A stretch of 64,000 nt of DNA from Heliobacterium mobile (lineage in GTDB: Bacteria > Bacillota > Desulfitobacteriia > Heliobacteriales > Heliobacteriaceae). A program made the position numbers and the translations under genes. This document shows, piece by piece, positions 44,205 through 53,213 of this stretch (positions are counted from its first letter, which is position 1; every line of letters begins with the position of its first letter). The notes beneath the pieces were generated by a model. It searched no databases. It was given only the letters and a program-made list of their open reading frames with translations, and was not told where the DNA came from. The stretch lies in contig NZ_WNKU01000001.1 in NCBI RefSeq assembly GCF_009720735.1, positions 186,001-250,000 of the forward strand. The letters are read 5' to 3'.

Positions 44205-44708
44205 ATGAAACTTCGCATCGCTGGCATCGTTACAGACAGCATCGTTGACGGACCGGGGATTCGGGTGGCTATTTTTGCGCAGGGTTGTTTTCACGCCTGT
44301 CCAGGCTGTCACAATCCTCATACCCATGATGCCAATGGGGGTACCGAGATGGATGTGGAGGAGATCATGGCAGAGATCGGCCGGGCCCGCTACATTCAAG
44401 GGGTAACCTTTACTGGCGGTGAGCCCTTTTTGCAAGCGAAAGGTTTTGCCGAACTGGCCCGTCGAGTCAAGGCTGCTGACTTACACCTGGTCGTCTATTC
44501 GGGGTATACCTTTGAAGGTCTCATCGAAATGGGACGAAAAGAGCCTGAGATTATACAAATTCTCTCCATGGCCGACTGGCTTGTCGACGGACCCTATAAG
44601 GCTGAACAGCGAGACTTGACCCTTCCTTTTCGCGGTTCAAGAAACCAGCGAATATTGTTGAGCGCTCAGTCGCTCGCCTCCGGTCAGGCCATCCCGGCGA
44701 TCGAGTGA
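44205..44708 (+). CDS. nrdG: Anaerobic ribonucleotide reductase activating enzyme NrdG
   Basis: 167-residue radical SAM protein that forms the glycyl radical on NrdD. The cluster motif is in QGCFHACPGCHNPHTHD near residue 26 (CxxxCxxC), and VTFTGGEPFLQ near 68 is the SAM-contact GGE motif. ATG 44205 follows AGGTGG; the frame from 44082 is rejected. It is split from nrdD (32960-35089), which is less common than a joined pair. Confidence 0.93.
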   Translation: MKLRIAGIVTDSIVDGPGIRVAIFAQGCFHACPGCHNPHTHDANGGTEMDVEEIMAEIGRARYIQGVTFTGGEPFLQAKGFAELARRVKAADLHLVVYSGYTFEGLIEMGRKEPEIIQILSMADWLVDGPYKAEQRDLTLPFRGSRNQRILLSAQSLASGQAIPAIE

Positions 44709-44808
44709 TCGCCATGGATTTGCTTGCGTAAACCGTCAAAGTAAAAGGGGAGACCATTTTTTACTTCGATACGAGAAGCGACGATTGTGTTTTACTCATG
44801 ATGAAGGG

Positions 44809-45639
44809 ATGGCTGGGAAAAAGATGTGGAAGAAAAAAAGCGTCCGTTCCCTCGTTCTATATCAATTCGATTGGCCCTGCGGAGTGGTCCAGGCGATCTC
44901 CACACGTAAAGGCGGCCTGAGCGAGCCTCCCTTCGATGAACTAAACTTGGGTTGTCACGTCGGCGATGATCTGGAACGAGTCTACGAGAACCGCCGTCGT
45001 CTCTCAGCGGCGCTCAATCTCAAAAGTGATCGCTGGATCACTGTCAACCAGGTTCACGGAGATCGTATCCTTTGGGTGGGAACTGGCGAGGACATCGATC
45101 CTGCTCCGGGAAAAGGGCTGCCCATCATGGAAGCAGATGGGTTAGCGACAGAGCAACCGGGAGTCCCTTTGGTCGTTTTTGGCGCTGACTGTGGGCTCTT
45201 GCTCTTTTTTGACAGCAAGACCCGTCGTATCGGTGCCGTACATGCCGGTTGGCGGGGTACAGTCAATGGACTGCCGCAGCGCATGATCGAACAGTTTGTC
45301 GAGAGGGGAAGTCGAGCGGAAGACATACTCGTCGGCATCGGGCCTTGTATTGGTCCTTGTTGCTACCCCGTTGGAGAGGAAGTGGCAGAAGCTTTTAAAA
45401 CGAAGTGGAGCTTCTCTGAGGAGGTTTTGGGACCTCCGAATGAAGAGGGAAAGCGCGCCTTAGACATTAAGGCGGCTCAACGGCTGCAGCTTCTGCAAGC
45501 GAACGTTCCCGATGTAAATATTCAAACGATGGATCTATGTACTTCCTGCCAGTCGGCAGAACTCTATTCGTATCGTCGGGACAGTGGAAAAACCGGGCGC
45601 CAAGGGGCTATCATAATGATGACAGAACGGGCCGATTGA
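44809..45639 (+). CDS. pgeF: Purine nucleoside phosphorylase YlmD/PgeF (polyphenol oxidase/laccase-domain family)
   Basis: About 276 residues. Metal and catalytic positions: NQVHGDRI (His), VFGADCGLLLF (Cys) and VHAGWRGTVNGL (His), plus IGPCIGPCCYPVG and SCQSAELYSYRRDSGKTGRQGA at the end. Characterised members cleave purine nucleosides or act in peptidoglycan editing (PgeF). The start is uncertain: ATG 44809 or 44824, with TTG 44785 also open. Placed just before phoP with a 9-base gap, so co-transcription is likely. Confidence 0.88.
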   Translation: MAGKKMWKKKSVRSLVLYQFDWPCGVVQAISTRKGGLSEPPFDELNLGCHVGDDLERVYENRRRLSAALNLKSDRWITVNQVHGDRILWVGTGEDIDPAPGKGLPIMEADGLATEQPGVPLVVFGADCGLLLFFDSKTRRIGAVHAGWRGTVNGLPQRMIEQFVERGSRAEDILVGIGPCIGPCCYPVGEEVAEAFKTKWSFSEEVLGPPNEEGKRALDIKAAQRLQLLQANVPDVNIQTMDLCTSCQSAELYSYRRDSGKTGRQGAIIMMTERAD

Positions 45640-45648
45640 GGAGGAACT

Positions 45649-46350
45649 ATGGCAAAGATCCTTGTAGTGGAAGATGATCAGCATATATTGGAACTGGTGC
45701 GGTTCAATCTGGAAAAAGAAGGCCACGAAGTGGAGACGGCCATGGATGGTGAAGCGGCCTTAGAGCGTCTCCAAGAGGACCTTCCCGATGCGATCATTCT
45801 CGATCTGATGATGCCGCGACTAGACGGTTTGGAAGTCTGCCGCCGGGTCCGTTCGCGGGCCCGCTCGGCCCATCTCCCTATCTTGATGTTGACGGCCAAG
45901 GGAGAAGAGGTCGATAAGGTGATCGGACTGGAAATGGGCGCTGATGATTACATGACCAAGCCCTTCAGCCCCAGGGAACTGACGGCCCGGATCAAGGCGC
46001 TCCTGCGGCGAACCTTGCGCACGACTGAGACTAAACCGGGCGGTTCCATGCAAATCGGTGAACTGGCTGTCGATACAGAGAGGTACGAAGTCCGCGTCAA
46101 CGGGCAGAAGCAGGAATTGACGCCGAAAGAGTTTGAACTGCTCCGTTGGCTGGCATCTCATCCCGGTAAGGTCTTTACGCGGGAGTTTCTGTTGGAACGA
46201 ATTTGGGGCTATGACTTTTTTGGCGATAGCCGGACTGTCGATGTTCATATTCGCCACCTAAGGCAGAAGATTGAACGGGATCCAGGCAATCCGAGGTATA
46301 TTGAGACAGTGCGAGGCGTAGGCTACAAGTTTCATGACCCGGAGGTCTAA
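45649..46350 (+). CDS. phoP: Response regulator PhoP (OmpR/PhoB family)
   Basis: 233-residue two-component regulator. Receiver domain with acid pocket EDDQH (9-13), phosphorylation site DAIILDLMMPRLDG (Asp near 51), conserved Thr and Lys (MLTAKGEE, MTKPFSPRE). C-terminal winged helix with RTVDVHIRHLRQKIE and VRGVGYKF. Phosphate control is supported by Pho boxes upstream of two downstream genes and by the pst operon. ATG after GAGGAGG; kinase gene starts right after the stop. Confidence 0.92.
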   Translation: MAKILVVEDDQHILELVRFNLEKEGHEVETAMDGEAALERLQEDLPDAIILDLMMPRLDGLEVCRRVRSRARSAHLPILMLTAKGEEVDKVIGLEMGADDYMTKPFSPRELTARIKALLRRTLRTTETKPGGSMQIGELAVDTERYEVRVNGQKQELTPKEFELLRWLASHPGKVFTREFLLERIWGYDFFGDSRTVDVHIRHLRQKIERDPGNPRYIETVRGVGYKFHDPEV

Positions 46351-47781
46351 ATGGGAAGGGACCATTTCGCTGAGCGGTTGCTAAAGCTGGCCCGGGGGAG
46401 CTTGCAATGGAAACTGACCTTCACCTACATCGTTCTCGTCATGCTGCCCTTAAGTTGGCTCTATTTTTTTCATAATGAAAACAATATGGGTTTTACCGGC
46501 CTGATGGCCACGCTCTTTTTCTTTTTCTGTTTCTCCGCCGGTGTCGTCTACGTATGGGCCGGCCAACTAGCACACACGCTGAATGAATTGACTCGGGTAG
46601 TCAGCCGGATGGAATCAGGTCAAGCGTCACGCTATTATTGGCTTATCCAGCCTGATGAGTTGGGGACCCTCGCCCAGACGATCAATCAGACTGTCGAGTC
46701 CGTTCGGACAAGTATTCATGGGCTTCACCAGGAAAAGACCAAGTTTGAAACCATCCTCGAATCAATGGTGGAAGGGGTCATCGGATTCGACCAGATGGGG
46801 CGCATCCTGCTTGTAAACCGGGCTGCTGAGCGCATGCTCCGCATTCGTTCAGACCAGGCCATGGGGAAACTGATGGTAGAAGTTTTCCGGCACCGGGGAC
46901 TCGATGAACTGCTGGAAATCTCCTTGCGATCGGGCGATCTGGTCAAGCAGGAGATCCATCTATGGGCGAACCGTGCGCAGACCTATCGAGTGCAAGTCGT
47001 TCCGGTCTGGGCAGAAAACCGACGGCTCCTGGGAGCGGCCATGGTCATCGACGATGTGACCGAAGTTCGCCGGTTAGAGCAGATGCGGACCGAATTTGTA
47101 GCCAATGTATCCCATGAGTTGCGCACCCCTTTGACATCGATTAAAGGGTTTGTGGAAACGCTTCTCGATGGCGCCCTAGAAAATCCGGTCATCTCCCGGC
47201 GGTTTCTGACCATCATCGATGAAGAAGCCCAGCGGCTGCAGCGTCTGATTGAAGACTTGCTGCACCTGTCTCGCATCGAGAGCTACGGTGATATCGTGCA
47301 AGGAGAGGCTCCGGTCGAAGCGGAAGCGATACAGGTGAAAAACCTCCTTGAGCCGATTGCGGCTGATAAGAACATCACCCTTCATGTGGCTATCGAGAAG
47401 GACTTGCCCTCTGTGCCGTTGTCCAAGGACAACCTGAAGCAGGTTCTCGTCAACCTGGTTGAAAATGCGATCAAGTATACTCCCAAAGGCGGACAAGTTT
47501 GGTTCAGCATCAGGCTGGTAGATGTTGATGTGCTGATCGAAGTCCGCGATACAGGTATCGGTATCCCCGAAGAGAGCCTGCCCCGTATCTTTGAGCGTTT
47601 CTACCGTGTCGACAAAGCCCGCTCCCGGGAGATGGGCGGTACAGGCCTAGGATTGGCTATCGTCAAGCATATTGTTGAGAAAAGCGGTGGCCAGGTAAGA
47701 GTCAACTCTAAAATCGGGGAAGGGACGACCTTTGTTGTCAGCTTACCGGTTGTGAAGGAAACGGAATTACCGGTGAAATAG
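46351..47781 (+). CDS. phoR: Sensor histidine kinase PhoR
   Basis: 476-residue membrane kinase. Two close membrane helices (about 25-42 and 49-72) leave almost no outside loop, so sensing is likely indirect through Pst and PhoU. Then HAMP (to about 125), PAS (FETILESMVEGVIGFDQMG near 130), HisKA with NVSHELRTPLTSIKGF (His near 255) and an ATPase domain with N box LVENAIKYTP, DTGIGIP, and GTGLGLAIV. ATG 46351 directly follows phoP. Confidence 0.92.
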   Translation: MGRDHFAERLLKLARGSLQWKLTFTYIVLVMLPLSWLYFFHNENNMGFTGLMATLFFFFCFSAGVVYVWAGQLAHTLNELTRVVSRMESGQASRYYWLIQPDELGTLAQTINQTVESVRTSIHGLHQEKTKFETILESMVEGVIGFDQMGRILLVNRAAERMLRIRSDQAMGKLMVEVFRHRGLDELLEISLRSGDLVKQEIHLWANRAQTYRVQVVPVWAENRRLLGAAMVIDDVTEVRRLEQMRTEFVANVSHELRTPLTSIKGFVETLLDGALENPVISRRFLTIIDEEAQRLQRLIEDLLHLSRIESYGDIVQGEAPVEAEAIQVKNLLEPIAADKNITLHVAIEKDLPSVPLSKDNLKQVLVNLVENAIKYTPKGGQVWFSIRLVDVDVLIEVRDTGIGIPEESLPRIFERFYRVDKARSREMGGTGLGLAIVKHIVEKSGGQVRVNSKIGEGTTFVVSLPVVKETELPVK

Positions 47782-47823
47782 ATACAGACGATTGCATTTG
47801 AGGAAAAATCTAGGCTGTAATAG

Positions 47824-47867
47824 AAAAAAGCCTGAAACATGCTGTTTAGCAAGTTTCAGGCTTTTTT
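47824..47867. terminator. Bidirectional terminator after phoR
   Basis: AAAAAAGCCTGAAAC and GTTTCAGGCTTTTTT around a 14-base loop. Serves phoR (+) and the Pro/Tyr-rich gene (-). Confidence 0.92.
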
Positions 47868-47872
47868 GGCGC

Positions 47873-48115
47873 TTATCGCCTCGGCGGGTATGGTGGGAAT
47901 GGAGGACCGGGCGGAAAGGGCGGACGAGGAGGATAAGGGGGATAAGGCGGATAGTACGGCGGATAGGGTGGATAGAAAACCGGCGGTCTTGGTGGGTAGT
48001 ACGGCGGAAAGGGCGGATAATAGGGCGGAAAATAAGGTGGATAGCCAGGACGCGGTGGATAGCCGGGCCGCGGAGGATAGGGCGGGCGAAAGGGAGGTGG
48101 ATCTTGGTGGTGCAC
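47873..48115 (-). CDS. Small Pro/Tyr-rich repeat protein (PPYPP/PPYYPP)
   Basis: 80-residue protein made almost wholly of Pro, Tyr, Phe, Arg and Gly, with repeats such as PRPGYPPRPGYPP and PPYYPPYPP. That it is a real gene is supported by a strong ribosome site on the minus strand (AAGGAGGGA, seven bases before GTG 48115) and a terminator right after the stop. Composition resembles coat, cuticle or adhesive proteins that are cross-linked through tyrosine. No signal peptide. Function unknown; a spore-surface role would fit, without proof. Confidence 0.7.
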   Translation of the reverse strand: MHHQDPPPFRPPYPPRPGYPPRPGYPPYFPPYYPPFPPYYPPRPPVFYPPYPPYYPPYPPYPPRPPFPPGPPFPPYPPRR

Positions 48116-48198
48116 TATCTTCCCTCCTTGTTAAAGGAATCCATCGAGGGCTCTTGACGGTGCAATATATTCATAAAACTGATCTGCTGTTACAGGAT

Positions 48199-48237
48199 GA
48201 AAAGAAAAAACCGCCCGAGTAGATGGTCTCGAGGCGG
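48199..48237 (-). terminator. Minus-strand terminator-like hairpin upstream of the Pro/Tyr-rich gene
   Basis: On the minus strand CCGCC-TC-GAG pairs with CTC-G-GGCGG and is followed by TTTTTTCTTTTC. No minus-strand gene is seen upstream to 48560; a weaker hairpin with T-run stands at 48353-48378. A short RNA from the minus strand is possible. Confidence 0.45.
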
Positions 48238-48376
48238 TGGGAATAGGAGATCCCTTCTAGAGTAACAGATAGATTTGAAGAATTTATGAATTTCGGAAAT
48301 CGATATAGATTTTTTGCGGTGGATTGGGGTAATAATCGAACAGTGATTTTGGAAAAAAGGGACTTTATGTAGGTCC

Positions 48377-48423
48377 TTAACAGAATCTTAACGGCACCTT
48401 TAAACACCAGTAACCCCTATAAC
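48377..48423 (+). promoter_or_regulatory. Pho box and -10 before the CBS-chemoreceptor gene
   Basis: TTAACA (48377), TTAACG (48388), TTTAAA (48399) and the weaker GTAACC (48410), each starting 11 bp after the last. This is the PhoP-binding layout of Bacillus (TTAACA-like repeats with 5-bp spacers). TATAAC at 48418-48423 would be the -10. The leader of about 130 bases holds no other element I recognise. Confidence 0.75.
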
Positions 48424-48560
48424 CTACTATTACATGGGAAGTTGTCTTATGTACGGTAGTTGATTTCTCCAACTGTCTTGCTTTCGTCGAGCCCTTATGA
48501 AGGAAGCTTTTTCGGGTCAGACATCACTGTGAAGAATTTCATTTGAAAGGGGTTATGGTA

Positions 48561-49799
48561 GTGACCTATCCAGATTCAACAACAGCCGTGACTGCTCGTA
48601 AGGATATGAGTCGCGGCGGCAAACTGCGTTCAGATACAGCACTAAAAGCCGGACAAGAGATTGTTGTCGCCCAATCCATTGCCTCACAGCCCATCGGCCA
48701 CTATGCAGAGCCGGTGCAGATGATGGATCATCATGTAAAGACCCGTTATGTGGCCGAGTTTTTTGAGCGGGCATCGCTGTCACACTGTGCGGTGATTGTG
48801 CAGAATCAACGGCCCGTCGGTTTAATCATGAAGGAAAAGTTTTTTGCCCATCTAGGCAAGCGTTACGGTGTTTCAGTGTACTACGACCGCCCCGTCGAAC
48901 TGGTCATGGATAAAGATTTTACCCAGGTCGATGCCGATGCGACGGTGGAGCAGGTTAGTAAGCTGGCCACTCACCGATCGGCCAATAATCTTTACGACAG
49001 TATGGTCATCACCGAAAAGGGAAAATGCGTCGGCGTTGTCACCATCAAAACGCTCCTCGACCTGACCACGGGAAATCAGGTCGAACTGGCTCGAGGGCAA
49101 GCAGACATTTTGATCAAGACGGCGGAAATGGTTGGCAATATCGCAGAACTGGCTCGATCGATCGAAGGCGCTGGAAGCCAGGCGCAGGAAAATTCTCAGT
49201 CTATGCTCGTTTCCACCGACGGCGGTCGCAGTGCTGTCGATGAGACGATGCAGGTTATCCATAGGATTGGCGAAGCTGTCGATAAACAGGTCGAAATCAT
49301 GCAGATGCTGGAGGGTTACTCCCGGCGTATCGAACCGATTTCGAATGTCATTCGCAAGCTCGCTGAGCAGACGAACCTGCTGGCTTTAAACGCCTCCATC
49401 GAAGCAGCTCGGGCCGGAGAGCACGGCCGGGGTTTTGCGGTGGTGGCTGAAGAAGTGAAAAAGCTGGCCGATGAGACGAATGAATCGGCTCGAAATATAT
49501 CCTCACTGATTCAACAGAATCTCAAAGGGATTAAAGCGGCCGTTGAAACAGCCCATAGCTCCAAAGCCCATACCGATGAAGGGATCCGGGTAGCAGATCG
49601 TGCCCGGATAGCTTTAGAGGAGATCTTCGGTGCCATCGAAAAGACGAGCGGCAATGTGGGGGAGATCTTTGACTTAGCCGGAGAGATCTCAGCGAGTTCT
49701 TCTCATTTGTTACGGGTGATTCAGTTTTTAGCCCAGCAGGCCATGGAAACAGCCGGACTGACGGAAGAGCATCAAAAAGCGGGCGCGAAAACCGCCTAA
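48561..49799 (+). CDS. Soluble CBS-domain methyl-accepting chemotaxis-like receptor
   Basis: 412-residue cytosolic protein without membrane segments. A tandem CBS module covers about 45-165 ([41 protein letters not shown]). The C-terminal half is a receptor signalling coiled coil with the conserved tip [20 protein letters not shown] near 275, which binds CheA/CheW. GTG 48561 is eight bases after AAAGGGG. A Pho box upstream predicts induction by phosphate starvation. The CBS module is closely similar to that in the next gene. No che gene is in the window, so the output partner is unknown. Confidence 0.88.
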   Translation: MTYPDSTTAVTARKDMSRGGKLRSDTALKAGQEIVVAQSIASQPIGHYAEPVQMMDHHVKTRYVAEFFERASLSHCAVIVQNQRPVGLIMKEKFFAHLGKRYGVSVYYDRPVELVMDKDFTQVDADATVEQVSKLATHRSANNLYDSMVITEKGKCVGVVTIKTLLDLTTGNQVELARGQADILIKTAEMVGNIAELARSIEGAGSQAQENSQSMLVSTDGGRSAVDETMQVIHRIGEAVDKQVEIMQMLEGYSRRIEPISNVIRKLAEQTNLLALNASIEAARAGEHGRGFAVVAEEVKKLADETNESARNISSLIQQNLKGIKAAVETAHSSKAHTDEGIRVADRARIALEEIFGAIEKTSGNVGEIFDLAGEISASSSHLLRVIQFLAQQAMETAGLTEEHQKAGAKTA

Positions 49800-49833
49800 G
49801 GTCATTTTGAAAAAGAACGGGAGGACCTTATCG

Positions 49834-52167
49834 GTGGGACCGATGGACATACTTGAGGACTGGCTAAAAGGGCGAGGTCAACTCGATTCAAAGCTGGTGA
49901 ATTATTATTCCCCTGCAGCATCGATGACAGAGGTGCTGAAACAACTCGAACAGATCCTTGATGACCACGAGAGTTTGGGCCTCGTCTATTTGGATATTGT
50001 CAATTTTACCGGCATTGAGCAGGCCTACGGCTTTTCCCTATGCAAACGCATCCTCACTGAACTGACGAAGACGATACTTGAAGTCAAGCCGCATCTAGGT
50101 GTGGGTCGAGGTATGCTCACCCATAATTACAGCGGCGATGATTTCGCCGTTTACTGTTCACTGCCTCAGGGCGAAATCGGACTAGTTCTCGACTTTCTTG
50201 AAGAATATGCTGAAGAATTGCGCAGGCAGATCTTGAAACAGGTGAACGAAAGCTTACGAGGCATCTTGCGGGATCCCCTCGATTTACATATCGGATGGGC
50301 CATAGTCAAACCTAACAGCCAACTGAGTCTGGAAAGCCTGGTCTATAACGCGATCAAAGAGGCCTTAGCTATGGCCAAAGGGCACAGCGACGCAAAGTGG
50401 ACACGTCGGGTTTGGGAACTAAAAGATACTATGGCAAAGGGGAACTTTGAAGTCCATTATCAACCCTTAGTCAACCTGGAAAGTGGCAGTCTTATCGGGT
50501 ACGAAGCGCTGGCGAGGGGTCCAGCCAACAGTTACTTTGCCTCTCCAGGCATTCTCTTTCCCTTCGCCGAAAAAGCGGGGCTTTTGTATCAATTAGAGCG
50601 GATCATACGAGAAAAAGCGCTGAAAGGATGCCATAACCTCGATCAGGATCGGCTTCTTTTCTTAAACATCAGCCCTTCTGTGGTCAAAGACCCTCTATTT
50701 GCGAAGGGATATACGCGAGGACTGATGGCCTTATACGGGCTATCTCCCTATAACGTCGTATTTGAAATCACGGAACGGACAGCTATTCAGGATTTTACCG
50801 GTTTTCGAAAGATACTCCAGCATTATCGCGATCAAGGGTTCCGAGTCGCTGTCGATGATGCCGGTGCCGGCTATTCGAGCCTGCAAGCGATCGCCGAACT
50901 GCAGCCGGACTTCATCAAAATCGATATGTCCCTCATCCGGGATATCGATGCCTCTCCGGTCAAGCAGGCCCTTCTAGAGACTTTTGTCACCTTTGGAGAA
51001 AAGATAGGGGCTAAGATCGTGGCTGAGGGGATCGAGACAGAGAAGGAACTGCGTCTGCTCGCTCAGATGGGGGTTCACATCGGCCAAGGCTATTACCTGG
51101 GCCGGCCGTCACTGGAGAAAAGAGAGCCGTCGCCAGAAGGGACACAGTTGCTGTCGACTATGAAATCCCGAGGAAGAGGGGAGACAATCCATTCGCTGAC
51201 GGTTGGCCATCTCGTCGAAGAGTGTAGTTCATTGCCGAAAGAGGCGCTGACCAAAGAGGCGATGAAGTACTTTCAGCGACATTCCGACTGTAACAGCATT
51301 GTCATTCTCGATGGTATGCGACCGGTGGGCTTAGTCATGCGTGAGAAGATGTATTATCACCTGGGAAATCAGTACGGCGTCGCCCTTTATTCAGAACGCC
51401 CCATATCGCTGGTCATGGATCAAGACCCGCTGATCGTCGATGCATCGATGCGACTCGAAAAGGTGTCCCAGATGGCCACATCGCGACCGTTCCAGCGGCT
51501 CTACGATCACATCATCGTAACCGATGAAAACAGATGCCTCGGCGTAGTCACTGTGCGCAGCCTTTTGGATCAGATGACGAAAATTCAAATGGAGTACGCT
51601 TTGACCGCCAATCCATTGACTGGTTTGCCAGGTAATCCTCGTATTGAGCAGGACATTCTCCGACGACTCGAGCGGCAGCAGTTATTCAACGTGATTTATG
51701 TGGATCTCGATAACTTCAAAGCCTTTAATGATCGCTATGGCTTTGAGTGGGGCGACAAAGCGATCACATTGCTGGCTCGCATCATCACGAAAAACGTTCA
51801 GGAAATGAGCTGCAGTGACGATCTGGTCGCTCATATTGGCGGTGATGACCTGATCATCATCACGGCAGGCCCCTTTACCAGACTTTGTGAAAAGGTCATT
51901 CGCGATTTTGACGAAAGGATTGGCGACTTATATACGCAGGAAGATCGTAGACGAGGATATATTGAAGCAAAAGACCGTGGCGGCCATCACTGTGAATATC
52001 CAATCATGACTGTCTCTTTAGCCGTCGTTGAATGCTGGCCAGGGCGGTTTCAGCACCCCTTCGAGATCGGGGAAGCTGCAGCGGAAGTGAAAAAGAGGGC
52101 CAAAAATTATGCCGGAAGCGTCTATGTCATCGACGGCGAAAGGGTCAGGGACTTAACCGTTTCTTAA
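49834..52167 (+). CDS. GGDEF-EAL-CBS-GGDEF cyclic-di-GMP signalling protein
   Basis: 777-residue cytosolic protein in four parts: a degenerate GGDEF domain (about 30-200; SGDDF at 99 instead of GGDEF), an EAL phosphodiesterase domain (about 205-430) with YEALARG, NISPS, FEITERT, DDAGAGYSS, KIDMSLIR and EGIE all kept, a tandem CBS module (about 450-575), and a second GGDEF domain (about 595-765; GGDDL). The EAL set looks fully active; the last GGDEF may be weak or regulatory. GTG 49834 is nine bases after GGGAGG. Directly follows the CBS-receptor gene and precedes pstS. Confidence 0.88.
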   Translation: MGPMDILEDWLKGRGQLDSKLVNYYSPAASMTEVLKQLEQILDDHESLGLVYLDIVNFTGIEQAYGFSLCKRILTELTKTILEVKPHLGVGRGMLTHNYSGDDFAVYCSLPQGEIGLVLDFLEEYAEELRRQILKQVNESLRGILRDPLDLHIGWAIVKPNSQLSLESLVYNAIKEALAMAKGHSDAKWTRRVWELKDTMAKGNFEVHYQPLVNLESGSLIGYEALARGPANSYFASPGILFPFAEKAGLLYQLERIIREKALKGCHNLDQDRLLFLNISPSVVKDPLFAKGYTRGLMALYGLSPYNVVFEITERTAIQDFTGFRKILQHYRDQGFRVAVDDAGAGYSSLQAIAELQPDFIKIDMSLIRDIDASPVKQALLETFVTFGEKIGAKIVAEGIETEKELRLLAQMGVHIGQGYYLGRPSLEKREPSPEGTQLLSTMKSRGRGETIHSLTVGHLVEECSSLPKEALTKEAMKYFQRHSDCNSIVILDGMRPVGLVMREKMYYHLGNQYGVALYSERPISLVMDQDPLIVDASMRLEKVSQMATSRPFQRLYDHIIVTDENRCLGVVTVRSLLDQMTKIQMEYALTANPLTGLPGNPRIEQDILRRLERQQLFNVIYVDLDNFKAFNDRYGFEWGDKAITLLARIITKNVQEMSCSDDLVAHIGGDDLIIITAGPFTRLCEKVIRDFDERIGDLYTQEDRRRGYIEAKDRGGHHCEYPIMTVSLAVVECWPGRFQHPFEIGEAAAEVKKRAKNYAGSVYVIDGERVRDLTVS

Positions 52168-52195
52168 TCTGACCGTAATCCAGGCCTAATATAAA
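52153..52195 (+). promoter_or_regulatory. Pho box and promoter before pstS
   Basis: TTAACC (52153), TTAATC (52164), GTAATC (52175) and CTAATA (52186), again at exact 11-bp steps. TATAAA (52190-52195) can be the -10. The box begins inside the last codons of the preceding gene. Confidence 0.75.
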
Positions 52196-52272
52196 ACCGT
52201 TATTGTTGTATAGGAACAACGGACATGCGTAATGCGTGAACGTCAAATTTAGAGGAGGTATTTTCGGTAGTT

Positions 52273-53172
52273 ATGAACCTGAAGAAATTCTCCAAACTGA
52301 TCGCCCTGACCGCCATGGTCGGTCTGCTGGGCACTGTAGCCGTAGGCTGCGGCGGAAACTCCGCCAAAGAGACGAATGCGGACAAACCAGCTGCCAGCGC
52401 TCAAAAAGGCTCTATACAAGTGAAAGGCTCTGACACGATCGTCAACTTAAGCCAAAAGATGGCTGAAACGTACATGGAAAAGAATAAGGACGCCAATATC
52501 GCAGTCACTGGCGGTGGCTCGGGTACCGGTATCAAAGCTTTGATCAACGGTACCACGGACTTGGCTAACGCGTCCCGGGAAATGAAGGACGAAGAGAAGC
52601 AAGAACTTAAAGAAAAAACCGGTAAAGATACGAAAGAGATCGTCATCGCCCGGGATGGTATCGGTTTTATTGTCAATAAAAACAACCCTGTAAAAGAACT
52701 GACCATGGACCAACTGTCCGATATCTATACGGGTAAAGTGAGCAACTGGAAAGAACTCGGCGGCCCTGATGAAAAAATCGTAGTCTATGCCCGGGAAACT
52801 TCTTCCGGTACACACGTTTTCATCAAAGAACATGTGATGAAGAACAAAGATTATCGGACCGATGCATTGCTGCAATCATCCAACGCGGCCATTGTTAAAG
52901 AAGTCGAAGCCAATAAAGGGGCTATCGGTTATGTAGGCCTCGGTTACTTGAAAGACACCACGAAGACACTCGGTGTGAAAAAAGATGGCCAAAGCGCAGC
53001 CGTTATGCCTTCCGAAGCTTCCGTGAAGGATAAATCTTATCCGGTCTCTCGTCCGCTCTTCGTATATGCCGCCGGTGAACCGGAAGGCCTAGCCAAATCC
53101 TTCGTTGACTTTATGCTGAGCGATGAAGGGCAACAAATCGTCAAGTCGATGGACTTCGTCAGCGCGAAATAA
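52273..53172 (+). CDS. pstS: Phosphate-binding lipoprotein PstS
   Basis: 299-residue periplasm-side lipoprotein with lipobox AVGC (Cys near 27) and the phosphate-binding segments GSDTIVNLSQKMAE, GGGSGTGIKALINGTTDLANASR and ARETSSGTHVFIKE. It captures phosphate for the PstCAB transporter. Controlled by the Pho box upstream; a terminator-like hairpin after it should make PstS more abundant than the membrane parts. Confidence 0.95.
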   Translation: MNLKKFSKLIALTAMVGLLGTVAVGCGGNSAKETNADKPAASAQKGSIQVKGSDTIVNLSQKMAETYMEKNKDANIAVTGGGSGTGIKALINGTTDLANASREMKDEEKQELKEKTGKDTKEIVIARDGIGFIVNKNNPVKELTMDQLSDIYTGKVSNWKELGGPDEKIVVYARETSSGTHVFIKEHVMKNKDYRTDALLQSSNAAIVKEVEANKGAIGYVGLGYLKDTTKTLGVKKDGQSAAVMPSEASVKDKSYPVSRPLFVYAAGEPEGLAKSFVDFMLSDEGQQIVKSMDFVSAK

Positions 53173-53213
53173 CTATCTAATCATGGAATAAGTGTAGAAC
53201 CCAGTTAGGAAGG

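Noticed and set aside
47873-48115. Tandem repeat considered as a CRISPR or satellite array
   Set aside because: The repeats are short codon-scale PPY units in one frame without spacers.
47792-48222. Arg/Gly/Asp-rich plus-strand frames opposite the Pro/Tyr-rich gene
   Set aside because: They are mirror readings of a repetitive minus-strand gene that has its own ribosome site and terminator.
48171-48407. 78-residue minus-strand frame
   Set aside because: Crosses the minus-strand terminator hairpin and the Pho box; no ribosome site and no recognisable pattern.
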